Source: CAXXOK01 sp963663285
Lineage (GTDB): Bacteria > Bacillota > Clostridia > Christensenellales > Aristaeellaceae
DNA length: 64,000 nucleotides
Direction of reading: 5' to 3'
NCBI GenBank assembly: GCA_963663285.2
Contig: CAXXNI010000002.1
Location: 1,178,001 to 1,242,000 of the forward strand
Shown here: piece after piece, positions 51,178 to 59,659 of the stretch
Layout of the letters: each line of letters opens with the position of its first letter
How positions within the stretch are numbered: position 1 is the first letter of the stretch
The notes under the pieces: model-generated
Database searches by the model: none
Told to the model about the DNA's origin: nothing
The model's input: only the letters and a program-made list of their open reading frames with translations
Made by a program: the position numbers and the translations under genes

Positions 51178-51793
51178 TACGCACCATCACCTGATTTGGG
51201 ATTTTGACGGTACACTGTACGATTCGTACCCAAAGATGACCGAAGCCTTGCTGGCGGCGTTAGCTGATTTTCATTGTCAAGCTGATTATCAGGAAGCATA
51301 CCGGCTCATTAAAAAAACCCTTTATTTCGCGGCGCAGACCTATCAGGATCGCTATTCCATCCCCACGGAAGAATTACTGGCTGCTTTCCGGGTACATCAC
51401 GCCAAGCAGCAGCGTATGCCGTCCATGGTCGGGCTAGCGGATTGTTTGGAAGAGACAAAGCAGCTTGGCTGCCGGCACTACCTTTTCACCCACCGCGACC
51501 ACCGGGCAATCGACGAGCTGAAAAGCGATGGACTGGTAAGTTATTTCTCGGATTTTGTTACCCGAGAAGACGGCTTTGCGGATAAACCCGCCCCGGATGC
51601 TATTGTCCATCTCATTCAAAAGCACCACTTCGCTCCGCAGGATGCGTACATGATAGGCGATCGCGATATTGATATTCAATCGGGTATTGCTGCCGGCGTC
51701 TCCGGGATTTTGCTGGACCCGGATAACTTATATCACGATTTGGAACCAGTCACCCGCATCCAAGCTTTGTCTGATATTCCAGCATTGCTGTAA
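51167..51793 (+). CDS. HAD family hydrolase (phosphoglycolate-phosphatase-like)
   Basis: 208 residues, subfamily IA. Motif I DFDGTLYDS, motif II at LFTHRD (a Thr), Lys in DKPAPDA, and motif IV IGDRDIDIQSG. It is a cytoplasmic phosphatase of small phosphate esters; the substrate is not evident. ATG 51167 overlaps the end of the CorC/HlyC gene; AGGAG lies 11 bases upstream. The upstream frame to 51107 lies in the other coding region and is not used. Confidence 0.93.
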   Translation: MKNNTHHHLIWDFDGTLYDSYPKMTEALLAALADFHCQADYQEAYRLIKKTLYFAAQTYQDRYSIPTEELLAAFRVHHAKQQRMPSMVGLADCLEETKQLGCRHYLFTHRDHRAIDELKSDGLVSYFSDFVTREDGFADKPAPDAIVHLIQKHHFAPQDAYMIGDRDIDIQSGIAAGVSGILLDPDNLYHDLEPVTRIQALSDIPALL

Positions 51794-51803
51794 CCCTGTA
51801 AAC

Positions 51804-51841
51804 AACACGCTCTTTACCGTCAACACGATAAAGGGCGTGTT
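51804..51841 (+). terminator. terminator of the CorC-HAD operon
   Basis: AACACGC and CTTTA pair with TAAAG and GCGTGTT; TTTC follows. The stem has one bulge. Confidence 0.65.
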
Positions 51842-52047
51842 TTCGTATGTAAATGAACGGCAGAAGGGATAAATATCATCCGCATATGAATCAAATACTG
51901 GTGTATATAGGTCATTCATCAATTACTAAGTATCAGGTATATGAAATACGCTGCAAAGCATCCCTGGTATCCCTTCGCGTATTCAATGGTAGATTTCATT
52001 CCTTACGAAAGTTCAGATTCAATGATACTGCAGCCCCATGAAGGTGT

Positions 52048-53019
52048 TTAATGATCGTCCGGCCAGATTTCCGGATTCAACAAATGAGGCGGTCTATGCC
52101 CAGCGAACGCAGCCAGCAAACTCTCGCTGCATTGTTCCGCCATTATATTCCGTGTGTGCAACGTATTGCTGCCCATATGCGGGGTTAAAACCACGTTTGT
52201 CAGCAGTTTCAAACGGTTGTGAATCTCCGGTTCGTTTTCAAACACATCCAGTGCTGCCCCTGCAAGCTTGCCTTGCTCCAAGGCTTCTACCAGCGCGCTC
52301 TCATCAATCAGCTTCCCGCGAGCTGTATTAAGAATAAAGGATGTCGGTTTCATCATCGCCAGTTCACGTACGCCGATCATGCCGCGGGTTTGTGATGTCA
52401 GTGGGCAGTGCAAGGACACCACATCCGCCGTTTGCAGCAACTCGTCCAGCGGCAGGCGCCGCGCATTGCCCGTAACCGAATAGGGTTTAATGCTCCGGTT
52501 TGTGTAAACAACCCGCATATGTAAAAAGCGGCCAAACTCAGCCATGCGAGCACCGATCCTCCCCATACCTACAATACCGAGGGTCAGCCCTTCCGGCGAT
52601 ACCCCCATTGTGCGTCCCATGGAAAATAGCTTTTTTGTTTTTTTGTGATTCCGTATTTCGTGATCCATTTCACTGACTCGCCGCAGGAGTGTGAGCAACT
52701 GCGCCATGGCCAGTTCGGCTGTCGCTTCGGTAACGCTATCCGGAACGTTAGCAACGGGAATGCCCATTTCCGTTGCTGCTTCAATATCAATAGCATCATA
52801 GCCCGCGCCATAGCAGACGATGAGCTTTACTTGCTTACAGCTTGCCAGTAACTCCCTGTCCATCGCGCCGCAAGCCACAACACCTGCGCATTGTGGTAAA
52901 AGCGCTTGCAGTTCATCCCGGCTAAAGGCTTTACCCGGTTTGGGTATCATCACTTTATTGGGTTTGAGTAGCGCAAACCGTTTCATCGGCACGCCATGGG
53001 TTACCAATATTTTCGCCAT
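52048..53019 (-). CDS. D-isomer 2-hydroxyacid dehydrogenase
   Basis: 323 residues. NAD-binding GIVGMGRIGARMAEFG (about residue 150); catalytic Arg in NTARGKLID, Glu in FENEPEI and His in TPHMGS are all present. The N-terminal domain CAGVVACGAMDRELLASCKQVKLIVCYGAGYDAID is also typical of PGDH-like enzymes. It interconverts a 2-hydroxy acid and its keto acid; the substrate cannot be told. ATG 53019 (GGGG upstream) is preferred over 53046. It ends just before the convergent terminator region; glmS is divergent. Confidence 0.92.
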   Translation of the reverse strand: MAKILVTHGVPMKRFALLKPNKVMIPKPGKAFSRDELQALLPQCAGVVACGAMDRELLASCKQVKLIVCYGAGYDAIDIEAATEMGIPVANVPDSVTEATAELAMAQLLTLLRRVSEMDHEIRNHKKTKKLFSMGRTMGVSPEGLTLGIVGMGRIGARMAEFGRFLHMRVVYTNRSIKPYSVTGNARRLPLDELLQTADVVSLHCPLTSQTRGMIGVRELAMMKPTSFILNTARGKLIDESALVEALEQGKLAGAALDVFENEPEIHNRLKLLTNVVLTPHMGSNTLHTRNIMAEQCSESLLAAFAGHRPPHLLNPEIWPDDH

Positions 53020-53144
53020 TCGCTCATCCCCTTCAGCCCGTATCATAGCAAGTTTTCCGTATCAACGCAAGTCTTCTTTCCGCACTTAAAAATTCTTTTG
53101 CCAGATAATTTAATTCTATTTCAGTATTATAAATCGAATTTAGC

Positions 53145-53190
53145 TTGAATAATTCAATACATTATGATACAATTCAATACGTTTGAATAC
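53145..53190 (+). promoter_or_regulatory. glmS promoter with repeated AATTCAATAC elements
   Basis: TTGAAT (53145-53150) and TACAAT (53168-53173) are 17 bases apart. AATTCAATAC occurs at 53151-53160 and 53171-53180 (20 bases, two helical turns), and an inverted GTTTGAATAC half lies at 53181-53190. No glmS ribozyme core is seen in the leader, so control may be by a repressor here. Confidence 0.55.
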
Positions 53191-53214
53191 GTGTTTTGGA
53201 GGTGCTCGCATACT

Positions 53215-55044
53215 ATGTGCGGAATCGTTGGTTATATCGGGCAGAAGGAAGCCAGTCCTATTTTAATGGAAGGGTTATCCCGGTTAAGTTATCGCGGATA
53301 TGACAGTGCTGGCGTTGCTATATTGAATGCAAATGAAAAAATAGATATTTGTAAAACCAAAGGCAGGCTGGAGAATCTGGAGCAAGCGCTATCGGAGCAT
53401 CCCATGCAGGGTACAGCCGGTATCGGGCATACCCGCTGGGCAACGCACGGTGAGCCAAGCGATGTAAACGCTCATCCGCATGCCGGGGCACAGGGCGGCA
53501 TTGCGGTTGTTCATAACGGCATTATCGAGAATCACGACGCGCTTCGCAAGCAGTTGCAAAAGCAAGGGTGCGTTTTTGTTTCCCAAACCGATACAGAGGT
53601 TGTAGCGCATTTACTTGGCAGTCTATACAAAGGAGACATGAAAGCTGCGCTTTTACAAGCGATTACGATGCTGGAGGGCAGTTATGCCTTAGGGGTTATA
53701 TGCGATACTGAACCGGATAAACTTTTCTGCGCCCGGCGTGAAAGCCCGCTGGTTGTCGGTGCTAAAGACGGCGAGGCTTTTATCGCCAGCGATATTCCTG
53801 CTTTGCTTCGCCATACAAGGGACGTAATTTTTCTGGAAGATCAGGAAGTCGCCGTGTTGTGTAGCAGCGGCGTTACGGTTTATAACCGGGATGGCGAAGT
53901 ATGCCACCCGGAACCCTACCACGTTACCTGGGACTTAAGCAGCGCTGAAAAAGGCGGCTACGCCCATTATATGCTCAAAGAGATACATGAGCAGCCGCAG
54001 GCTTTGCAAAACACCTTCACCCCACGTGCCAAGAACGGGCAATACGATTGGCTCCCCATTACACAAGCCGAAGCCAAATCCTTGCAAAAAATTACTATCG
54101 TTGCTTGCGGCACAGCCTACCACGCCGGCATGTTTGGCAAATATGTAATCGAAAAACTCGCACGCATACCGGTTACGGTTGATGTTGCAAGCGAGTACCG
54201 CTATCGTGATCCGATCATCGGTAGCAACGAAATTTTCATTGCCGTTTCCCAAAGCGGTGAAACCGCTGATACACTCGCTGCATTGCGTGAGGCGAAGCGG
54301 CGCGGTGCTAAAGTATTGGCTATTTGTAATGTAGTAGGTTCGACGATTGCGCGCGAAGTTGGTGATACGAACACGTTGTTTACGTATGCAGGGCCGGAAA
54401 TTGCCGTTGCCAGCACCAAAGCCTATATGACGCAGATCGAGATGATGCTTCTTCTCGCCCTAACACTTGGCGATCTGCGTGGAGTGTTGCCACCAGCAGA
54501 ATCCGAAAGAATCCGCAGGGAATTAGCCAAACTGCCCGCCAAAGCGGAACTGGCACTAGAAACCGAAACAAAGCTGCAAAGCTTTGCCAAGAAAATGAGC
54601 CACAAGAAGCACGTATTCTTTATCGGCCGCGGGCTGGACTTCGCTTTATCTATGGAAGCCGCGCTTAAGTTGAAAGAAGTAAGTTATGTTTTCAGCGAAG
54701 CTTATGCCGCAGGCGAGCTGAAGCACGGCCCGATTGCCCTACTGGAAAACGGCCGCCTGGTCGTCGCTACCATTACCCAGCCCGCTTTGCTGGACAAAAC
54801 CCTGAGCAACCTGCGGGAGATAAAGGCGCGCGGTGCGTACGTACTGGCCGTGTGCCGTGAGGATATGTATGACAAAATCGTGGGCGAAGCGGATGAATTG
54901 ATCACTATCCCCACTGCAGACGATCTGCTGGCGCCGCTGCTGGCTGTGATCCCCCTACAACTGTTTGCCTATTGTATGGCGGTAGCACGAGATTGCGATG
55001 TCGATAAGCCCCGCAATCTCGCCAAGAGCGTTACAGTAGAATAA
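53215..55044 (+). CDS. glmS: glutamine-fructose-6-phosphate aminotransferase (isomerising)
   Basis: 609 residues, normal length. Met-Cys start (MCGIVGYIGQ; the Cys is the glutaminase nucleophile after Met removal), HTRWATHGEPSDVNAHPH, two SIS domains (KYVIEKLARIPVTVDVASEYRYRDP, GRGLDFALSMEAALKLKEVSY) and the C-terminal DKPRNLAKSVTVE, which closes the active site. It makes glucosamine-6-phosphate for wall synthesis. ATG 53215 has GGAGG 10 bases upstream; a frame reaching 53164 is not used. Confidence 0.97.
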   Translation: MCGIVGYIGQKEASPILMEGLSRLSYRGYDSAGVAILNANEKIDICKTKGRLENLEQALSEHPMQGTAGIGHTRWATHGEPSDVNAHPHAGAQGGIAVVHNGIIENHDALRKQLQKQGCVFVSQTDTEVVAHLLGSLYKGDMKAALLQAITMLEGSYALGVICDTEPDKLFCARRESPLVVGAKDGEAFIASDIPALLRHTRDVIFLEDQEVAVLCSSGVTVYNRDGEVCHPEPYHVTWDLSSAEKGGYAHYMLKEIHEQPQALQNTFTPRAKNGQYDWLPITQAEAKSLQKITIVACGTAYHAGMFGKYVIEKLARIPVTVDVASEYRYRDPIIGSNEIFIAVSQSGETADTLAALREAKRRGAKVLAICNVVGSTIAREVGDTNTLFTYAGPEIAVASTKAYMTQIEMMLLLALTLGDLRGVLPPAESERIRRELAKLPAKAELALETETKLQSFAKKMSHKKHVFFIGRGLDFALSMEAALKLKEVSYVFSEAYAAGELKHGPIALLENGRLVVATITQPALLDKTLSNLREIKARGAYVLAVCREDMYDKIVGEADELITIPTADDLLAPLLAVIPLQLFAYCMAVARDCDVDKPRNLAKSVTVE

Positions 55045-55054
55045 TCGAATCGTA

Positions 55055-55095
55055 AAAAAGCACCGGATGTGTAGCTTGCGCATCCGGTGCTTTTT
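55055..55095. terminator. bidirectional terminator
   Basis: AAAAAGCACCGGATG (55055-55069) pairs with CATCCGGTGCTTTTT (55081-55095). It ends glmS and the convergent galE operon. Confidence 0.95.
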
Positions 55096-55104
55096 ATGCA
55101 TTAA

Positions 55105-56124
55105 TTAGTTTGCCGGTTTATAACCGTTGGGGTTTTGGCTCTGCCAATACCACGCATCCCGGCACATATCCTCAAGCGACTTTTCCGCTTTCCAGCCCAG
55201 TAATTTATGGGCTTTGGCTGCATCGGCGTAGCAGGTGGCAATATCTCCCGCGCGGCGGTCGGTTACCTCATATGGAATGGGAATTCCATTGACCTTCTCA
55301 AAGGTTTTCACCAAATCCAGTACACTGTAACCAACTCCCGTACCCAGGTTAAATACCTCGCAGCCTTTATTTTTCAAAAGGTAGTTGCAAGCCGCTACGT
55401 GCCCTTTTGCTAAATCCACCACATGGATGTAATCCCGCACGCCCGTACCGTCCGGCGTTGGATAATCATCGCCAAACACGCGCAGCTTCTTCAGCTTACC
55501 AGATGCTACCTGGCTCACGTACGGCATCAGGTTATTGGGGATTCCAACCGGGTCTTCCCCGATCAAGCCGCTTTTGTGTGCGCCGATGGGGTTAAAGTAA
55601 CGCAGAAGCGCAACCGCCCAGTCAGCATCCGCAGCGGCAACGTCGGTCAGTATCTGCTCGATCATGTATTTCGTCCAGCCATACGGATTCGTGCAGCCCG
55701 TAGGCATATCCTCCGTTAGCGGCATGGTTTCCACTGTGCCGTACACCGTAGCGGAGGAGCTGAACACGAACCGGGTCACGCCAAAATCCCGCATCGTCTC
55801 GCACAGGGAAAGCGTGCTGTCCAGATTGTTGCGGTAATACTCCAGCGGTTTTTGCACGCTCTCGCCGACAGCCTTAAAACCCGCAAAGTGAATAACCGCA
55901 TCAATCGAATGCTGTTCAAACACTGTTTTCAGTGCCTGTTTATCGCAAACATCAATTTGATGGAACGGTACAGGTTTGCCCGTAATGGTTTCCAGCCGTT
56001 TGATGACTTCAATCGAGCTGTTGGAAAAATCATCGGCGATCACCGCATCATACCCGGCATTGAGCAATTCCACATAAGTATGCGAGCCAATAAATCCGGC
56101 GCCGCCAGTCAGTAAAATGGTCAT
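55105..56124 (-). CDS. galE: UDP-glucose 4-epimerase
   Basis: 339 residues, normal GalE length. GGAGFIGSHTYVELL binds NAD; SSSATVYG and YGWTKYMIEQIL carry the catalytic Ser/Tyr/Lys. RAGDIATCYADAAKAHKLLGW near the C-terminus is family-specific. It interconverts UDP-glucose and UDP-galactose, presumably supplying galactose residues for the exopolysaccharide made by the operon. GGAGG precedes the ATG. It is the last gene of three. Confidence 0.96.
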   Translation of the reverse strand: MTILLTGGAGFIGSHTYVELLNAGYDAVIADDFSNSSIEVIKRLETITGKPVPFHQIDVCDKQALKTVFEQHSIDAVIHFAGFKAVGESVQKPLEYYRNNLDSTLSLCETMRDFGVTRFVFSSSATVYGTVETMPLTEDMPTGCTNPYGWTKYMIEQILTDVAAADADWAVALLRYFNPIGAHKSGLIGEDPVGIPNNLMPYVSQVASGKLKKLRVFGDDYPTPDGTGVRDYIHVVDLAKGHVAACNYLLKNKGCEVFNLGTGVGYSVLDLVKTFEKVNGIPIPYEVTDRRAGDIATCYADAAKAHKLLGWKAEKSLEDMCRDAWYWQSQNPNGYKPAN

Positions 56125-56145
56125 TTTCTGCCTCCTACGGAGTGT

Positions 56146-57051
56146 TTAGAATAAAGTATCCGGGTATACGCCCTTGTCGTGCATGGTTTTCAGCTGCTGC
56201 TGCACAAAAGGTTTATCTTCCTTATAAGTAACGCCAAACCACGCCGCGTCGGTCTTCAGCACGTCTACAGGCAAGCCGGTTTCGTGCATAAGCTGATCAA
56301 CCAATACGGGCAGTACATATTCGGCTTTTAATTCCTCCGGCGAGAGTTTCGCTAAAAAGTCCTCAAAATGCTTCTGAGCCACATCAAAAATCCAGGGCGT
56401 AAAGCCAAACAGATTCATGCTGACAATACTGTCCGGATCCAGTACAACACCGTTGGGGTCCACATTTGTATCACGGATCGTTCCATCCGGGAAAGGCTGA
56501 ATTTTATAGGTCTCCGTAACACTTTTCAGCTTTCCTTCCGGCGTGGTTGCACATACGCCGCGCGTAACATGGCCGTTTTCACTTACCGTGTTTTTCAGGT
56601 AATAGCCAACCATGCAGGCTTCGTTCTCCGCTTCCAGCTTTTCAATCCGGTCTCCAATCAGTTTATACGGCGCGCGGCCATAATAATCATCCGCATTAAT
56701 CACGGCAAACGGCTCGTGAATGGCATCCTTGGCGCAGAGCATAGCATGTACGGTGCCAAAAGGTTTAACACGTTCCTTAGGCATATGGTATGAAGCGGGC
56801 AGCGATTCAAATTCCTGATATACATACGCAACTTTGATCTTGCGGCTCAGGGTATCGCCAACCATTTCCCGGATGATGCCCTCAAACTCACGCTTGATGA
56901 TAAAAACAACCTTGGTGAATCCCGCCTGAATCGCATCATAAATAGAGTATTCAAACAGCATCTCTCCGTGGGGGCCCATGCCGTCCACCTGTTTGTTGCC
57001 GCCATAACGGGAACCCATACCGGCTGCTAAAATCAACAGTGTTTTATCCAT
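56146..57051 (-). CDS. sugar nucleotidyltransferase
   Basis: 301 residues. The N-terminal motif is LILAAGMGSRYGGNKQVDGMGPHGE, a divergent form of the GXGXR(X)6-13PK pattern; INADDYYG carries the acidic metal pair. The family charges sugar-1-phosphates with UTP, dTTP or CTP (glucose-1-phosphate is common); which one cannot be read. It is the middle gene between the phosphoglycosyltransferase (30 bases upstream) and galE (22 bases downstream), so it probably makes the nucleotide sugar that GalE or the transferase uses. AGAGGG lies upstream of the ATG. Confidence 0.88.
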   Translation of the reverse strand: MDKTLLILAAGMGSRYGGNKQVDGMGPHGEMLFEYSIYDAIQAGFTKVVFIIKREFEGIIREMVGDTLSRKIKVAYVYQEFESLPASYHMPKERVKPFGTVHAMLCAKDAIHEPFAVINADDYYGRAPYKLIGDRIEKLEAENEACMVGYYLKNTVSENGHVTRGVCATTPEGKLKSVTETYKIQPFPDGTIRDTNVDPNGVVLDPDSIVSMNLFGFTPWIFDVAQKHFEDFLAKLSPEELKAEYVLPVLVDQLMHETGLPVDVLKTDAAWFGVTYKEDKPFVQQQLKTMHDKGVYPDTLF

Positions 57052-57080
57052 TTTGCTTTCCCTCTCTACGCCTATATTTA

Positions 57081-58742
57081 CTAAAGGGCGACGCTTGCGC
57101 CCGATAGCAGACCTGCGGAAGCACCGTCCTGTGAAACAGCTGGTACATTTACCTCACCAACCGTTTCCTCTTGTGCGTTTGCTGTCCGTTGCATTTCACT
57201 TATGTTTTCCTGCTGCGCTGCAACTGCTTTATTCCTTATGCCAGTATTTAGCGCAGAAGCGTCCAGTACTGTTTCGTTAGGTATATTCTCCCGGCTGACT
57301 TCAATGGTTTTGGATAATTGCTCCCACGATGCTGATGCGGTTTGCACAATGAAGGTTTTAGCCATACGCATCGGTGGGCAATTTACGCGCCGGTTCTGAT
57401 GAAAGCCCTCGGTGCTGTCTCTGCGGAAGAAAATCGTTGCAGTGCGCATAATCATCTTCATATCCAACATCAGTGAAAAATTCTCAATGTAGAATAAATC
57501 CAACATGACCTTATCACGCGGTGTTGTATTATACTTGCCGTCAATCTGCGCCATGCCGGTAAGCCCAGCTTTCATCTGCTTGCGGTACTCAAACTCCGGC
57601 ACTTCCGCGGTGTATTTCGCTACATTCTCCAGCATTTCCGGCCGCGGGCCTACAATGCTCATGTCCCCAACCAAAACATTAAACAGCTGGGGTAGTTCAT
57701 CAATACGGTACTTACGCAGCACACGCCCGATTTTGGTAATGCGGTCATCGTTTACACAGGCTGATTGCCCCACCGCATCACACGCATCTTGATACATGGT
57801 GCGGAACTTGATAATCTCAAACACCTTACCACCCAGCGTTGCGCGCTTCTGCCGGAAGAACACCGGGCCGTTATGGGCAAAGAAAATCGCAAGCGTTGCC
57901 GTAAGCATAATGGGGCTGGCTACAATTAACCCCATTAAGCTAAGTAAAATATCCGAAAAGCGTTTTATCAACCGCTGCATGGGCGTAGGCTCCACGCGGC
58001 AGATGTATAGAAACAGCGTATCGTCAATTACGTTTTGCTGGGATGTGGAAATGACCACATCGCCAAGCTCTGCCTGTAAATAGATGGTTTTCCCATTTTG
58101 ATAGCAGAAGCTTTTAAGCTGCGCCTCCTCTGTATCCGGTATCCCCGATAGAAACACCACATCGTTATCCAGTATTGTTTGCTCAACATCTTCGCATTGG
58201 TAATGCAACACATCGTGCAGCCTGTATTTTTGCCGGAAGGTAGCGATCTTTTCCGCCACATGCTCCGCATGTTCCTGTGAGGATGTAATGATGCAGCATT
58301 TTTGCGGCGGGTTAATCGTAAAGTAGAACCGGTAACCCAGCATAACAAAAAAGTAAATCAGCCCGATCTGAATCATGATCGTGCCCATTAACAGCCATAA
58401 ATCCTCGCCAAACAGAATGAGGCGGTCATTGTTAGCCGGGTTTACGTTCATGATCTGCAATTGTAAATACGTAGCTACATCCGTCATCACAATCGCGATG
58501 ACGATGGAGGAAAAGACCGATCTTGCTTTTTTTACCCCCAGCTGATAACCGCCGTAAACATAAGTGAGAATCAACAACACAATGGCGAACGTCGCCATCG
58601 TGGTTGCCGCGGTACGGCTCATATTAATAATCTGTGGGTTTGTGACGGATAAGAGAAGAAAGAAGGTAATGAATAAGGAGAAATATAGTAAAAACTGAAA
58701 TATGGTTTTCATTGCCTGTGACAGCAAATATCGCTTGTTCAT
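57081..58742 (-). CDS. exopolysaccharide phosphoglycosyltransferase (WcaJ-like) with C-terminal extension
   Basis: 553 residues. The first 170 residues hold about four membrane helices; a CoA-binding-like stretch follows. The bacterial sugar transferase domain spans about 265-465: KRFSDILLSLMGLIVASPIM, NGPVFFRQKRATLGGKVFEIIKFRTM, and the YRIDELPQLFNVLVGDMSIVGPRPEM signature. It transfers a sugar-1-phosphate to undecaprenyl phosphate. The last 85 residues are unusual: Ala/Gln/Ser/Glu-rich and disordered. It heads the operon, with a near-perfect promoter (58831-58859). Confidence 0.93.
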   Translation of the reverse strand: MNKRYLLSQAMKTIFQFLLYFSLFITFFLLLSVTNPQIINMSRTAATTMATFAIVLLILTYVYGGYQLGVKKARSVFSSIVIAIVMTDVATYLQLQIMNVNPANNDRLILFGEDLWLLMGTIMIQIGLIYFFVMLGYRFYFTINPPQKCCIITSSQEHAEHVAEKIATFRQKYRLHDVLHYQCEDVEQTILDNDVVFLSGIPDTEEAQLKSFCYQNGKTIYLQAELGDVVISTSQQNVIDDTLFLYICRVEPTPMQRLIKRFSDILLSLMGLIVASPIMLTATLAIFFAHNGPVFFRQKRATLGGKVFEIIKFRTMYQDACDAVGQSACVNDDRITKIGRVLRKYRIDELPQLFNVLVGDMSIVGPRPEMLENVAKYTAEVPEFEYRKQMKAGLTGMAQIDGKYNTTPRDKVMLDLFYIENFSLMLDMKMIMRTATIFFRRDSTEGFHQNRRVNCPPMRMAKTFIVQTASASWEQLSKTIEVSRENIPNETVLDASALNTGIRNKAVAAQQENISEMQRTANAQEETVGEVNVPAVSQDGASAGLLSGASVAL

Positions 58743-58830
58743 TCATGCCTCCATCAAGAAAGCGCGGCTCCCGCATCCTGTTATTTCGGAGCCCTGTCGA
58801 TCATCCCGGCGGATAATCCCAAACAGATAA

Positions 58831-58859
58831 AGGATAGCACGCACGCCCCGCGATGTCAA
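58831..58859 (-). promoter_or_regulatory. promoter of the exopolysaccharide operon
   Basis: On the minus strand TTGACA (58854-58859) and TATCCT (58831-58836) are 17 bases apart. A GGCTCC/GGGAGCC hairpin lies in the leader ahead of GGAGGC. Confidence 0.75.
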
Positions 58860-58960
58860 GCCGGAAGGGGGTTTGACCCCTCTCGACAGGCCGCTTAAAC
58901 CTGCCTTGCCGGTGATGTTATGCTGTGATAAAATAGAACAAGCATAAGGAGGACAACAAG

Positions 58961-59422
58961 ATGAAACTACTGGTGAGCGCCTGCCTGCTTGGGCTTGCGT
59001 GCCGCTATGATGGCAGCGCCAAACAAACACAGGCTGTTATGAACCTTAAGGATACACACACGCTGATTCCCTTTTGTCCGGAAATCTACGGCGGGCTGGC
59101 TACCCCGCGGGAACCGGCAGAAATAAAAGAAGGTCAAGTATACACATGCAGTGGTCAGGATGTAACCCGTGCTTACCAAAAAGGTGCAGACGAAACACTG
59201 CGCCTTGCTCAACTGCTGGGCTGCCAATGTGCCGTTTTACAGGATCGCAGCCCGTCCTGCGGATGCGGCACCATCCACAATGGGCTTTTTGACGGGGAAT
59301 TGGTAGCCGGCGACGGCGTGACAACGCAACTGTTAAAAGAAAATGGCATCCGGGTCATTCCCGCTTCGCAGGCAGACACGCTTTCCAATCCGGAAATCAA
59401 AACGCCTACGGATCGTAGATAA
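58961..59422 (+). CDS. DUF523 family protein
   Basis: 153 residues with the family signatures VSACLLGLACRYDG at the start, FCPEIYGGLATPREPAEI, a conserved DRSPSCGCGTIHNG motif with three Cys, and LLKENGIRVIPA. DUF523 proteins are small cysteine-containing proteins found widely, often as companions of DUF1722; their role is unknown and tRNA or metal binding has been suggested. AAGGAGG precedes ATG 58961. It is divergent from the sugar transferase gene, with only a 220-base gap. Confidence 0.92.
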   Translation: MKLLVSACLLGLACRYDGSAKQTQAVMNLKDTHTLIPFCPEIYGGLATPREPAEIKEGQVYTCSGQDVTRAYQKGADETLRLAQLLGCQCAVLQDRSPSCGCGTIHNGLFDGELVAGDGVTTQLLKENGIRVIPASQADTLSNPEIKTPTDRR

Positions 59423-59604
59423 TCCATATAATACGTATACACAGTATTGAAATAGATCACTCAACACCTCGGATTCGTTTGTATATTACATAAGCCAATA
59501 ATTGTCTGTAACAAAGTAAACAGCTACGCGCATCCCACTTTGTTCCGGCAATGACAGAACAGTATGGATGCACGTGTTTAATACAAAGACATATCATAAA
59601 TATT

Positions 59605-59642
59605 CCAAACGGCGCAAAGCATAACTGCTTTGCGCCGTTTGG
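59605..59642. terminator. 17-bp perfect hairpin between convergent genes
   Basis: CCAAACGGCGCAAAGCA (59605-59621) and TGCTTTGCGCCGTTTGG (59626-59642) pair around TAAC. The T-runs are poor, but the stem is very stable. It sits just past the stop of the repeat protein. Confidence 0.8.
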
Positions 59643-59659
59643 ATAGATAGCTTACTTCA

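Noticed and set aside
53047..53214. glmS ribozyme ahead of glmS
   Set aside because: The ribozyme core (AGCGCC-type) is not present in this short AT-rich leader.
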